53,227 nt of DNA. It comes from an uncultured Afifella sp. (lineage in GTDB: Bacteria > Pseudomonadota > Alphaproteobacteria > Rhizobiales > Afifellaceae). Position numbers and translations under genes: made by a program. The stretch covers positions 1-53,227 of the forward strand of contig CAMYKZ010000016.1 in assembly GCA_947259045.1 (NCBI GenBank). The letters are read 5' to 3'. Each line of letters starts with the position of its first letter. Within the stretch, counting starts at the first letter, position 1. Below the pieces are notes generated by a model. The model did no database searches and was not told the origin of the DNA. It saw only the letters and a program-made list of their open reading frames with translations. Below are positions 1 to 8,353 of this stretch, one piece after another.

Positions 1-732
1 GCCGGCACGTTGATGGAGGAGGCCGGCAAGCTGGCCGGCGTCGCCGACGAGGGCGGCTTCTGGCCGGATTTCGACGGCAATGAAGACGCACTGGCCATGC
101 TGGTCAGGGCGATCGAGCGGGCCGGACTTGAACCGGGCCGGCAGATGGCCATCTCGCTTGATATTGCGGCATCGGAATTCGGCGCAGCCGGCCGTTATCG
201 GCTTGCCAGAGACAATCGCGATCTGGACTCCGATGGTCTGATCGAAATGCTGCTCGGCTGGATCGACAGCTATCCCATCGTATCCATCGAGGACCCGCTT
301 GGCGAAGACGATCCGGATGGGTTTGCCCGCTTTACCGCAGCCGTTGGCGGTCATGTGCAGGTAATCGGTGACGATCTTCTGGTCACCAATGCGGCGCGGG
401 TCGGCGCGGCGGCGGAGCATCGCCGCTGCAATGCGCTGCTGGTCAAACCGAACCAGGCGGGTACTCTGAGCGAGACCAGGGCAGCCTTCGATGCGGCCCG
501 CGCAGCCGGGTTCGGCACAATCGTCTCCGCCCGCTCCGGCGAAACGGAAGACGTCACGATGGTACATCTGGCGGTCGGCTGGGGCGCGCCGCAGATGAAG
601 GTCGGCTCGTTCGCCCGTTCCGAACGCATGGCCAAATGGAACGAAGGGCTGCGCATCGCCGATGCGATCGGCCGGCTTGAAGGGCGCGGCGAACTCTGGC
701 CGCGTTCCGCGTTTCCCTGGGGCGCGGCTTGA
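1..732 (+). CDS. Enolase-superfamily protein (enolase paralogue), 5' end outside window
   Basis: The visible 243 residues are the C-terminal barrel of an enolase-type enzyme, which in glycolysis dehydrates 2-phosphoglycerate to phosphoenolpyruvate. Seen: VADEGGF near residue 16, the metal ligands in SLDIAASEF, SIEDP and GDDL, the catalytic Lys in LLVKPNQ and the Lys in KVGSFARSER. The usual SHRSGETED motif reads SARSGETED, so the active-site His (His373 in yeast numbering) is Ala. The frame is open to base 1, so the start lies upstream. The next gene, a 2-hydroxyacid dehydrogenase, overlaps its stop codon. Because of the His change and this partner, I think it is a paralogue acting on another 2-hydroxy acid rather than the housekeeping enolase; the substrate is unknown. 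Confidence 0.8.
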   Translation, partial: AGTLMEEAGKLAGVADEGGFWPDFDGNEDALAMLVRAIERAGLEPGRQMAISLDIAASEFGAAGRYRLARDNRDLDSDGLIEMLLGWIDSYPIVSIEDPLGEDDPDGFARFTAAVGGHVQVIGDDLLVTNAARVGAAAEHRRCNALLVKPNQAGTLSETRAAFDAARAAGFGTIVSARSGETEDVTMVHLAVGWGAPQMKVGSFARSERMAKWNEGLRIADAIGRLEGRGELWPRSAFPWGAA

Positions 733-1673
733 AGATCGTCTTCCATTACGATGCCGGCCCGGCGCTGGCAGCCCGTCTGGAGGACCTGTCGGGCGACGGT
801 GTCCGGATTGACATCTGCCCGGTTGGCGAACCTGAACGCTTCCAGGCGCTGATGGGCGAGGCGGACGTGCTGTGGCATGTGCTGGAACCGGTCACAGCGG
901 CAATGATCCGGTCCGCATCGAAGTTGCGGCTGATCCAGAAATTCGGCGTTGGCCTCAATACGATCGATCTTGAGGCGGCGCGGGCGCACAATATCCGCGT
1001 CAGCAATTTGCCCGGCACCAACAGCAGTGCTGTTGCGGAAATGACGCTGGCGCTGATGCTGGCCACGCTGCGGCTGATCCCGGTGTTTGACACGGCAATA
1101 CGGGCGGGGCAGGGCTGGTCCTGGGATCCCGGTCTACAGGACAGGCTCGGCGAAATACGCGGGCGCACGATTGGCCTTGTCGGTTATGGCGCTGTGCCGC
1201 AGATGCTGGCGCCGGTTCTGGCCGCCATGGGCGCCGATATAATCTATACGGCGCGGGCCGAGAAACCCGATGCCGTCGGCTCATTCTGTTCTTTTGGCGA
1301 ATTGATCGGGCGGTCAGACATTGTTTCGCTGCATGTGCCGCTGACGGCGGAAACCGATGGCATGCTGGGCAAGGACGCGATTGCCGCCATGAAACCCGGC
1401 GCGATCCTGATCAATTGCGCCCGCGGCGGTCTGGTCGATCAGCAGGCGCTTGCGGTCGCCCTTCGCAACGGCCATCTGGCGGCTGCCGGCCTGGACACGT
1501 TCGCCGAAGAGCCGGTCGACCCGGCCAATCCGCTGCTTGCCCTGGAGAATGTGGTGATGAGCCCGCACATCGCCTGGCTGACGCCGGAGACGATCGATCG
1601 CAGCCTGACAATCGCACGCGACAATGTCCGGCGGCTTGATGCAGGCGAGACGCTGCATCATCAGGTACAATGA
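729..1673 (+). CDS. D-isomer-specific 2-hydroxyacid dehydrogenase
   Basis: This 314-residue protein belongs to the D-2-hydroxyacid dehydrogenase family, NAD(P)-dependent enzymes interconverting 2-hydroxy and 2-oxo acids. The nucleotide-binding motif GLVGYG lies at residues 149-154. The catalytic triad is complete: Arg232 in NCARGGLVD, Glu261 in DTFAEEP and His280 in SPHIAW. The TTG start overlaps the stop of the enolase-like gene (TTGA), which indicates translational coupling. The length fits single-unit members without a C-terminal ACT domain, so it is not a classical SerA. The substrate cannot be told from sequence; pairing with an enolase-like dehydratase suggests sequential steps on a sugar acid or hydroxy acid. 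Confidence 0.85.
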   Translation: MKIVFHYDAGPALAARLEDLSGDGVRIDICPVGEPERFQALMGEADVLWHVLEPVTAAMIRSASKLRLIQKFGVGLNTIDLEAARAHNIRVSNLPGTNSSAVAEMTLALMLATLRLIPVFDTAIRAGQGWSWDPGLQDRLGEIRGRTIGLVGYGAVPQMLAPVLAAMGADIIYTARAEKPDAVGSFCSFGELIGRSDIVSLHVPLTAETDGMLGKDAIAAMKPGAILINCARGGLVDQQALAVALRNGHLAAAGLDTFAEEPVDPANPLLALENVVMSPHIAWLTPETIDRSLTIARDNVRRLDAGETLHHQVQ

Positions 1674-1773
1674 CAGAGTACGCCACCCCGCGTGTCGGTT
1701 GCCGTGCGACTGTCCGGCCAATAGACTTGCAAAGCAACAAGATACCTCAAAGCCTGTCACTGAAAGCTGAGTC

Positions 1774-2412
1774 ATGACGAACGATACCGGCGGCACGCCG
1801 AATTTTGCTACCTTGTGGCCGACGACGATCATGCAGTTGCGCCTGCCCGGGGCCGATCAGGCCAATCCGCTGATTGCCGGCCTGATCGAGAAACTGGATA
1901 CCGCGCGCGGCGACATGACGGCGGATTATCTTGACGGCAACCTGCTTGAGCATGAGCACCCGGCGGTCGGCTGGCTGAAAAGCTGTTTTGACCGGGCGGT
2001 GCTGGATTATGCCCGCGGAACCGGCGTCGATCACGATCTCGACTGGACGATCCAGGCCTGGCCGAATGTCAACCGGTTCGGAGATTACCACAATCTGCAC
2101 AATCATCCCCATTCATGGCTGAGCGGCACCTATTATGTCGCCGTTCCGCCGCAGGAGGCGCTGCCGCAGGGCCGCTCCGACCGCAACCCGAATGCGATCA
2201 GTTTTTTCGATCCGCGCCCCCAGGCCAATATGCTGGCAATCCGCGGCGACCAGCAGGTCGATCCGGAACACCGGGTTCAGCCTGAAAGCGGCGATCTGCT
2301 GATCTGGCCGGCCTTTCTGCACCATCTGGTGCACGTCAACCTGTCGCAACAGCCGCGGATATCGATCTCCTTCAATGTCGTGCTGCGCTGGCGCGACACC
2401 TATCTGCCGTAA
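1774..2412 (+). CDS. Putative 2OG-Fe(II) oxygenase family protein (TIGR02466-like)
   Basis: This 212-residue protein resembles the TIGR02466 group of putative 2-oxoglutarate/Fe(II)-dependent oxygenases. A His-rich stretch with His106, His109, His111 and His113 precedes LSGTYYV, and the C-terminal part has FLHHLVHVN (residues 181-189) followed by RISISFN with Arg195, the expected 2-oxoglutarate-binding position. This fits a double-stranded beta-helix with His/His metal ligands. The ATG at 1774 is used. No partner gene is obvious: 100 bp separate it from the upstream dehydrogenase and about 90 bp from the AMP nucleosidase. The substrate is unknown. Confidence 0.7.
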   Translation: MTNDTGGTPNFATLWPTTIMQLRLPGADQANPLIAGLIEKLDTARGDMTADYLDGNLLEHEHPAVGWLKSCFDRAVLDYARGTGVDHDLDWTIQAWPNVNRFGDYHNLHNHPHSWLSGTYYVAVPPQEALPQGRSDRNPNAISFFDPRPQANMLAIRGDQQVDPEHRVQPESGDLLIWPAFLHHLVHVNLSQQPRISISFNVVLRWRDTYLP

Positions 2413-2503
2413 AATTGGCTTTGAATTCAGGCCCTGGGCCTGTACGTACGTGCCCTTCAATTCAATCACAATTGGCATTTTCTGCCACAGGACGGAGCAC
2501 CAT

Positions 2504-3997
2504 TTGACCAACGCAAAAGGCACTGACAGAATTGAAAGCCCGCCACTGATTGCCGAAGAATCCTTCACCGATGCGGCTGCGGCCGTTGCCCGGGCGCAAG
2601 AAATCTTTGACCGCAATACCAAGTTCCTGCGTGACCGTTTTGCCGCCATGGTGGCCGGCGATCTTCCGAAAGGCCGCGTGCGCGCCTGTTATCCGCATAT
2701 TTACGTTCAAACCGACACCCATGCCCGGCTCGATTCCCGGCTCGCCTATGGGTTCCTCTCCGGCCCCGGCCGGCACGGCACGACGGTAACCCGACCCGAT
2801 CTGTTTGAGGGTTATCTCAAAGATCAGATTTCACTGTTGATCAAGAACCACAATGTCCCGGTTACCGTCGGCGAATCGGAACAGCTGATTCCGTTGCATT
2901 TTGCGTTTTATGACGGCACCCATGTGGAAGGCGCCATCGCAAGCGGCATGCAGCGCCCGCTGCGTGATTATTTCGATGTGCCCGATATTGCCGACATGGA
3001 CGACGCCATCGTCAACGGCGAGTTTGAAACCGCGCCGGGCAGCGAATATCCGCTGGCCCCGTTTACCGCGGCCCGGGTCGACTATTCACTGCACCGGCTG
3101 CAGCATTATACCGCCACGGCGGCAGAGCATTTCCAGAATTTCGTCCTGTTTACCAACTACCAGTTCTATGTCGACGAATTCTGCCGCATGGCGCATGAAT
3201 TGCTGGCCGGCGGCGATACCAGCTACGAGGCGTTTGTCGAACCGGGCAATATCGTCACCAGGCGCGGCGCCGACAGTGTCGGCAGCGCCACGCCGTCCGG
3301 CCGGCTGCCGCAAATGCCGGCCTATCATCTGGTCGGCGAGCGCGGCTCCGGCATTACCCTGATCAATATCGGCATCGGCCCGTCGAACGCCAAGACGATC
3401 ACCGATCATGTCGCCGTGCTCAGGCCCCATGCCTGGCTGATGCTCGGCCATTGCGCGGGTCTGAGAAACTCCCAGGAGCTTGGCGATTATGTGCTGGCGC
3501 ACGGTTATGTGCGCGAAGACAATGTGCTCAATGCCGATCTGCCGCCCTGGGTGCCGATCCCGCCGCTGGCGGAGGTGCAGGTCGCCTTGGAGCAGGCTGT
3601 GGCGGAGGTGACCGGCCTTCAGGGTTACGAGTTGAAACGCATCATGCGCACCGGCACCGTTGCCTCCATCGACAACCGCAACTGGGAACTGCGCGACCAC
3701 CGCGAGCCGGTGCGGCGTTTCTCGCAATCGCGCGCCATCGCGCTTGATATGGAATCGGCGACCATCGCCGCCAACGGTTTCCGCTTCCGGGTGCCTTACG
3801 GCACATTGTTATGCGTCTCCGACAAACCCCTGCACGGCGAGCTGAAATTGCCCGGTATGGCGACCGATTTCTACAAGCGCCAGGTCGCCCAGCATCTGGA
3901 AATCGGCATCAGGGCGATTGAAAAACTCCGCGCCATGCCGCTGGAACGGCTGCATTCGCGCAAACTGCGCTCGTTTGCGGAGACGGCGTTTCAGTAG
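2504..3997 (+). CDS. amn: AMP nucleosidase
   Basis: AMP nucleosidase cleaves AMP to adenine and ribose 5-phosphate in the cytoplasm, helping to control adenylate pools. The 497-residue protein matches the family over its length (E. coli Amn is close to 480 residues). It has an N-terminal Amn-specific domain, VTVGESEQLIPLHFA in the middle, and a nucleoside-phosphorylase-like C-terminal domain with ALDMESATIAANGFRF and LLCVSDKPLHGELKLPG. The frame is open further upstream, but TTG at 2504 is preferred because AGGACGGAG at 2489-2497 is a good ribosome-binding site with suitable spacing. It runs convergently into the DUF1444 gene, with 10 bp between them. Confidence 0.93.
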   Translation: MTNAKGTDRIESPPLIAEESFTDAAAAVARAQEIFDRNTKFLRDRFAAMVAGDLPKGRVRACYPHIYVQTDTHARLDSRLAYGFLSGPGRHGTTVTRPDLFEGYLKDQISLLIKNHNVPVTVGESEQLIPLHFAFYDGTHVEGAIASGMQRPLRDYFDVPDIADMDDAIVNGEFETAPGSEYPLAPFTAARVDYSLHRLQHYTATAAEHFQNFVLFTNYQFYVDEFCRMAHELLAGGDTSYEAFVEPGNIVTRRGADSVGSATPSGRLPQMPAYHLVGERGSGITLINIGIGPSNAKTITDHVAVLRPHAWLMLGHCAGLRNSQELGDYVLAHGYVREDNVLNADLPPWVPIPPLAEVQVALEQAVAEVTGLQGYELKRIMRTGTVASIDNRNWELRDHREPVRRFSQSRAIALDMESATIAANGFRFRVPYGTLLCVSDKPLHGELKLPGMATDFYKRQVAQHLEIGIRAIEKLRAMPLERLHSRKLRSFAETAFQ

Positions 3998-4007
3998 GGC
4001 TATAAGT

Positions 4008-4895
4008 TCAAGGCCGGTAAGATTCCCACTTGCCGTTCAGACGGATTAAAGGGCGGGTACTTAAAGGGAATGGCTCGGTTTCAAAAGCCTCTCCGGCAAT
4101 CCGCTTGGCGGTCTGCAGATCTTCATTTGGCTGCGATCCTGAAACGACAATCAGATTCCGCACTGGCACAATCGCAATAATCGGGCCTTCAGTGGATTTC
4201 TCTTCTTTATCCCAAAGCTCGCCCAATAAGAGAAGAGACGACGCATAATTGTCGTCGGCCAAAAACAATGAAACTCCATCTTGTGTACGCCGGACAATTC
4301 GGTCTTTCAGAATGGTTCGTAGATTGTCCACGGCCAGATTTCGAAGATCATCCAACCCGACACCAAGATCCTGTAGCTCGCCAGCTTCCAACCATGAGAA
4401 CGAATCCGGAAAATCAAACGCATAAACAATTATGAAATCAGGTGTGAGATTTTCGAACAAAAAATCTTGGGTTCTGATCGGGCTTTCAACGCCGTTAGTC
4501 ATAATTGACTCAGGTAGAGATTCCGCCATTCGAATCAGTGGGACAATTCGGTCAATAATTCGACGCCCTTTGTCAGATTTTTGCCAGTAAAAACGTAAAA
4601 CACGCAGATGTGTATTAACAAGAAAATCAATGTCATTCGGGTTCTGTAGATATTGTCTGTACAGATTTCCCAGATCGAGAACATCCGCATCTTGACTTTC
4701 GAGTCGAATACGCAGTGAAAGAGGCGCGCGATTCAATACGGTAAGCCCAGGTTCCTCTTTTATAAGCGTTGTGATGAAGCGTCCAGTAAACTGATCCGGG
4801 TTTAGTAATGCTTCCGCCTGCACAGGATTAGTTGAGCCGGTGACGCCTAACACCAGCCAGAGATACGTTAGTGAAATTGCGACCGCCCTGCTCAT
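4008..4895 (-). CDS. Exported DUF1444 (YtpQ-like) family protein
   Basis: This 295-residue protein has an N-terminal signal peptide (hydrophobic stretch to about residue 28, ending near VQA). The body resembles DUF1444: FLFENLTPDFIIVYAFD in the middle, then LRNLAVDNL, ASSLLLLGELW and IIAIVPVRNLIVVSGS. The molecular role of the family is unknown. In family members I know of (Bacillus YtpQ) there is no signal peptide, so export would be unusual. The gene and the 117 bp upstream are clearly more AT-rich than the genes on both sides, which suggests recent acquisition. It stands alone: amn converges on it and the upstream SDR gene is on the same strand but separated. Confidence 0.6.
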   Translation of the reverse strand: MSRAVAISLTYLWLVLGVTGSTNPVQAEALLNPDQFTGRFITTLIKEEPGLTVLNRAPLSLRIRLESQDADVLDLGNLYRQYLQNPNDIDFLVNTHLRVLRFYWQKSDKGRRIIDRIVPLIRMAESLPESIMTNGVESPIRTQDFLFENLTPDFIIVYAFDFPDSFSWLEAGELQDLGVGLDDLRNLAVDNLRTILKDRIVRRTQDGVSLFLADDNYASSLLLLGELWDKEEKSTEGPIIAIVPVRNLIVVSGSQPNEDLQTAKRIAGEAFETEPFPLSTRPLIRLNGKWESYRP

Positions 4896-5012
4896 ATTGA
4901 TTTGCTTGAATTAGATTGTAGGTATATTCGTTCATGAAACGTTCTATACGACGTAGCCGATGATTTCAAGAGGGTGAGTAAAATACTCAGTGTCGCTCAC
5001 AGACAGATCGCA

Positions 5013-5714
5013 TCAAACTCCTCGCGTAATGCCGCCATCCACGCGGATATTCTGCCCGGTGATGTAACTCGATCTGTCCGACGCCAGGAAGGCGATCAGG
5101 TCTGAGACTTCACTCGCCCGGCCGTAGCGCCCCATCGGGATGCGCTGGCGGCGTTCGGCGGTTTCCGGCAGGCTGTCGATGAAACCGGGCAGCACATTGT
5201 TCATGCGGATATTGTCGCCGGCATAAGCGTCAGTGAACAGTTTGGTGAAGGCGGCGAGCCCGGCGCGGAAGACGCCCGACGTCGGGAACGTCTCCTCCGG
5301 CTCGAACGCCGCATAGGTGGAGATGTTGACGATGGCGCCGGATTTCTGCGCCTGCATGACCGGCGTCACCAGGCGGGTCATGCGGATGACATTGAGCAGA
5401 TAGACTTCCATGCCCGTATGCCAGTCCTCGTCGCTGATCTCCAGCACCGGACCCTTCGGGCCGTGGCCGGCGCCGTTGATCAGCGCATCGACCCGGCCCC
5501 AGCGTTGCATCGTACCGTCGACCAGATCTTTCAGATCGCCGACATTGCGGTTAGAACCGGTGAGGCCATAACCGCCAAGCTCAAGCGCCAGCGCCTCGCC
5601 CTTGCCGGACGAGGACAGGACGGCGACATCGTAGCCTTCGCCGGCCAGTTTGCGCGCCGCGTCCGCGCCCATGCCGCTGCCGCCTCCGACAATGATTGCT
5701 ACCGGTTTTGCCAT
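5013..5714 (-). CDS. SDR-family protein lacking the YxxxK catalytic motif
   Basis: This 233-residue protein has a short-chain dehydrogenase fold: the nucleotide-binding GGGSGMG near residue 10, NGAGHG in the middle, and MNNVLPGFIDS and GQNIRVDGG near the C-terminus. Where the catalytic Tyr and Lys normally stand, the sequence reads SGVFRAGLAAFTK, so both are replaced (Ser and Arg). I recall homologues with the same VFRAGL-type segment, so this is likely a subfamily trait and not damage. The ATG at 5714 is chosen because AAGGAA lies just upstream; the frame is open further upstream but would run into the preceding gene. It lies 23 bp behind the ArsR-type regulator and probably forms an operon with it. 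Confidence 0.8.
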   Translation of the reverse strand: MAKPVAIIVGGGSGMGADAARKLAGEGYDVAVLSSSGKGEALALELGGYGLTGSNRNVGDLKDLVDGTMQRWGRVDALINGAGHGPKGPVLEISDEDWHTGMEVYLLNVIRMTRLVTPVMQAQKSGAIVNISTYAAFEPEETFPTSGVFRAGLAAFTKLFTDAYAGDNIRMNNVLPGFIDSLPETAERRQRIPMGRYGRASEVSDLIAFLASDRSSYITGQNIRVDGGITRGV

Positions 5715-5737
5715 TTGATCGTTCCTTGGTCTTCGCT

Positions 5738-6430
5738 CTAGGCCGAAACCGGCCGGAATGTTTCGGCAAACGCCGCTTCGCCGCGGCGCGAGAAGCGGAT
5801 GATCCGCGTATCGGGTATCCGCGCCGCCCATTTCAAGTCTTCAAAGCGCGTCAGCAGTGCTGCGCCGAGTGCGCCGGCCAGATGGCTGCGCCGGGCGCTC
5901 CAGTCAAGACAGGCGCGGCACAGCGGCCGGCGGCTTTTGCCCTGCACCGGCAGTTCGATGCCAAGCCCGGCCAGAAACACCTCGCCGGGTTTGCTGACTG
6001 CCAGAACCTGGTCGCCGGCGGTGAGAAATTTCCGGCGCATCAGACTGTCATACATCTGTACGCCGAAATCGCCGGCCAGATGATCGTAGCAGATCCGCGC
6101 CCGCCTCAGTTCCGGGTCTTTCGGGCCGGTGCGCATCCGCAGATGGCCGGCGCCTGCCGCAAGCCCCATCAGCGCTTCCAGCACGCCGGCGACATCGTCG
6201 TTCGACAGCCGGTAATAACGGTGCCTGCCCTGGCGGTCGGCTGCAATCAATCCGCCGTCTGCCAGTTTGCCGAGGTGGGAGCTTGCCGTCTGCGCCGTGA
6301 TGCCGGCTTCCTGGGCCAATTCGCTGGCCGTCAGGGCCTTGCCGCTCATCAGCGCCGTCAGCATGTTGGAACGTCCGGGATCGCCGATCAGCGCGGCAAT
6401 GCGGGCAATGTCAGGTCCAGCTTTCATCAT
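5738..6430 (-). CDS. ArsR-family winged-helix regulator with extended C-terminal domain
   Basis: The first 80 residues are an ArsR/SmtB-type winged helix: LTASELAQEAGITAQTASSH contains the recognition helix, and RQGRHRYYRLS the wing. The remaining 150 residues form a C-terminal domain with ICYDHLAGDFGV and CRACLDWSARRSHLAGALGAAL, motifs I recognise from a subgroup of long ArsR-type proteins whose ligand is not known. No cluster of metal-binding Cys typical of ArsR or SmtB is seen. Two adjacent ATG codons (6430 and 6427) are possible starts. The SDR gene follows after 23 bp, so the SDR is probably regulated by this protein. An inverted repeat overlaps its start codon. Confidence 0.85.
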   Translation of the reverse strand: MMKAGPDIARIAALIGDPGRSNMLTALMSGKALTASELAQEAGITAQTASSHLGKLADGGLIAADRQGRHRYYRLSNDDVAGVLEALMGLAAGAGHLRMRTGPKDPELRRARICYDHLAGDFGVQMYDSLMRRKFLTAGDQVLAVSKPGEVFLAGLGIELPVQGKSRRPLCRACLDWSARRSHLAGALGAALLTRFEDLKWAARIPDTRIIRFSRRGEAAFAETFRPVSA

Positions 6431-6445
6431 TCGATATTAGTCGAA
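6430..6445. promoter_or_regulatory. Inverted repeat, possible autoregulatory operator of the ArsR-type gene
   Basis: TTCGA at 6430-6434 and TCGAA at 6441-6445 form a perfect 5-bp inverted repeat with a 6-bp spacer. It touches the first ATG of the ArsR-type gene, the usual place for an autoregulatory site. The assignment is by position only; a 5-bp arm can arise by chance. Confidence 0.4.
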
Positions 6446-6483
6446 GTATGCCAGTTAGACAAGCCGGCCGAAGCCGATGGCGG

Positions 6484-7452
6484 TCATTTGTCCAGCACGG
6501 AAGGATTGAACACACAGTCGCGCCGGAGTTTGCCGTCGAAACAATCGAGAATGTTCTGCGCCACCATTTCCGCTGAGGCGCGCAATGCATTTTGTGAAGT
6601 ACCGGCGGTATGCGGCGTGACAATCACATCCGCGCGGGCGAACAGGGGATGGTCAGCCTTTGTTGGCTCCTGTTCGAAGACGTCGATGCCGGCCGCCGCC
6701 AGATGACCGCTCTCAAGCGCTGCCGCCAAAGCGGTCTCGTCGAGCACGGAGCCGCGGGCGCAATTGATGACGATGGCGCCGGCTTTCATCGCCGCAAATT
6801 CCGGCGCTGACAGCATGTAACGGGTCGAAGCGTTCAGCGGCACATGCAGGCTGATGAAATCGGCGTCCGCAAGTTCGGGCCGGAAATCCTCCACCGCCCG
6901 GCAGCCGAGTGCCGCGGCATGCTCGCGGTCGAGCGCAATGTCGGCCACCGTCACCGCCATGCCGAAAGCCCGGCACATGGCGGCGATCCTGCGGCCGATG
7001 CGGCCAAAGCCGATGATCAGCGCCGTTCTGCCAAAAAGGTCGCCGCCGATGATCCGGGTGCGAACGGCGAAATTGCCGTCGCGCATGGCCTTGTCCTGGG
7101 CATAGAGCCGCCGCGCGGTCGCCAGGAACAGCATCAGCGTATGTTCCATGACCGACTGGGCATTGGCGTCGGTGGCAATGGCGACGGGGACGCCGCGCGC
7201 CGTGAGATAATCTACGGCGATATTGTCGGTGCCGACGCCGTGGCGCGAAATCACCTGCAGATTGTCCGCGCCGGCCAGAACCTCTTCGCTCAATGCCGCC
7301 GTCCGCACGCCGATCGCATGGGCATCGCGGGCAGCCGCCCTGAGCGTTTCCATGCTGATATCGCTGATCTCAATGAGTTTAATGTCGGCCCTGCCGCGAA
7401 GCAGCGCCATGCCGGCCTCGTGCATCGGCTCTGTGATCAGGACGTTTTTCAT
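6484..7452 (-). CDS. D-3-phosphoglycerate dehydrogenase-like 2-hydroxyacid dehydrogenase
   Basis: This 322-residue NAD-dependent D-2-hydroxyacid dehydrogenase is closer in style to SerA than the one at 729: ISRHGVGTDNIAVDYL, the dinucleotide motif IIGFGRIGRR, NCARGSVLDE with the catalytic Arg, DVFEQEP with the Glu and TPHTAG with the His are all present. It has no C-terminal ACT domain, so it is shorter than classical SerA. The start at 7452 (MKNVLITEP) matches the family N-terminus, although no good ribosome-binding site precedes it and the frame continues upstream. It is 53 bp upstream of the ArsR-type gene and may be cotranscribed with it. The substrate is not determined. Confidence 0.85.
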   Translation of the reverse strand: MKNVLITEPMHEAGMALLRGRADIKLIEISDISMETLRAAARDAHAIGVRTAALSEEVLAGADNLQVISRHGVGTDNIAVDYLTARGVPVAIATDANAQSVMEHTLMLFLATARRLYAQDKAMRDGNFAVRTRIIGGDLFGRTALIIGFGRIGRRIAAMCRAFGMAVTVADIALDREHAAALGCRAVEDFRPELADADFISLHVPLNASTRYMLSAPEFAAMKAGAIVINCARGSVLDETALAAALESGHLAAAGIDVFEQEPTKADHPLFARADVIVTPHTAGTSQNALRASAEMVAQNILDCFDGKLRRDCVFNPSVLDK

Positions 7453-7634
7453 GGCGCGCGCAATCGGTGCTTTGTTGCAGATGGAACGGTGCGGAATGTC
7501 TGACGATCGGGGCGGTTTGGCAAGCCGGTTTCTATTCGGATTCGCGGCAATCGGAGAACATGCTTCGATCCATATCGAATCATTCCCGGGCACTTGTCGA
7601 TTAAACCTGCAGGATACGGCAAAAGGAAAAGACC

Positions 7635-7991
7635 ATGATCACCTGCTTCATCCGCTACCGGATCGATCCATTCAAAAAAGCCGAGTTCGAGCAATATGCC
7701 CGCACCTGGGGCCAGGCCATTCCGCGCTGCGGCGCGGATCTGATCGGCTATTACGCGCCGCATGAAGGCTCCAGCACACTGGCCTACGGCGTCTACAACA
7801 TTGCCAGCCTGGCCGAGTACGAAAGTTACCGGGCGCGGCTTGCCGCCGATCCGGATGGCCGGGCCAATTATCAGTTTGCCAGAGACGGACGGTTTATCCA
7901 CAGTGAGGAGCGGGTTTTTCTCCGTCTCGCATCTGCGCCGCATGCCGATCCGGAATTGCCACAAGCGAAACACCACAAGGGAACGCCATGA
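7635..7991 (+). CDS. NIPSNAP-family protein
   Basis: This 118-residue protein begins MITCFIRYRIDPFKKAEFEQYARTW-like, the standard opening of NIPSNAP proteins, which adopt a ferredoxin-like dimeric alpha+beta barrel. AAGGAAAAG sits just upstream of the ATG. No biochemical activity is firmly established for bacterial members. Its stop overlaps the start of the ABM-domain gene (ATGA), so the two are surely cotranscribed. It is divergent from the 2-hydroxyacid dehydrogenase, with 182 bp between. Confidence 0.8.
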   Translation: MITCFIRYRIDPFKKAEFEQYARTWGQAIPRCGADLIGYYAPHEGSSTLAYGVYNIASLAEYESYRARLAADPDGRANYQFARDGRFIHSEERVFLRLASAPHADPELPQAKHHKGTP

Positions 7992-8332
7992 TTGCCGTGA
8001 TTTTTGAAGTCGAACCCGCCGAGGGCCACCGCGAAGCCTATCTCGATCTTGCCGCAAAGCTGAAGCCGATGCTGGAAGAGATCGACGGTTTCATCTCCGT
8101 GGAACGGTTTGAAAGCCTGATGCAGCCGGGCAAGATTCTGTCGCTGTCCTTCTGGCGCGACGAGGAGGCGGTGGCGGCATGGCGGGCGTTGAGCGCCCAC
8201 CGCGCGGCGCAATCGCGCGGCCGCAATGAACATTTCGCCGATTACCGGCTGCGGGTTGCCGGCGTGATCCGCGATTACGGCATGAACGAACGCGAACAGG
8301 CACCGGCAGACAATCGCGCCATACATGGGTAA
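7988..8332 (+). CDS. Antibiotic biosynthesis monooxygenase (ABM) domain protein
   Basis: This 114-residue protein has the ABM fold signature: IAVIFEVEPAEGHREAYL, then LEEIDGFISVERFES and ILSLSFWRDEEAVAAWR. ABM proteins are small ferredoxin-like dimers, some of which oxidise aromatic or haem substrates while many have no known reaction. The ATG overlaps the stop of the NIPSNAP gene by four bases. The pair of related small barrel proteins may form a heterodimer or act on one substrate; this is inference from context only. Confidence 0.8.
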   Translation: MIAVIFEVEPAEGHREAYLDLAAKLKPMLEEIDGFISVERFESLMQPGKILSLSFWRDEEAVAAWRALSAHRAAQSRGRNEHFADYRLRVAGVIRDYGMNEREQAPADNRAIHG

Positions 8333-8353
8333 TGGGTACGGGTGAGGGGGCGG

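Noticed and set aside
5696-6706. Open frame of 336 codons on the plus strand opposite the ArsR-type gene
   Set aside because: It covers parts of three minus-strand genes with clear motifs and has no start signal or domain.
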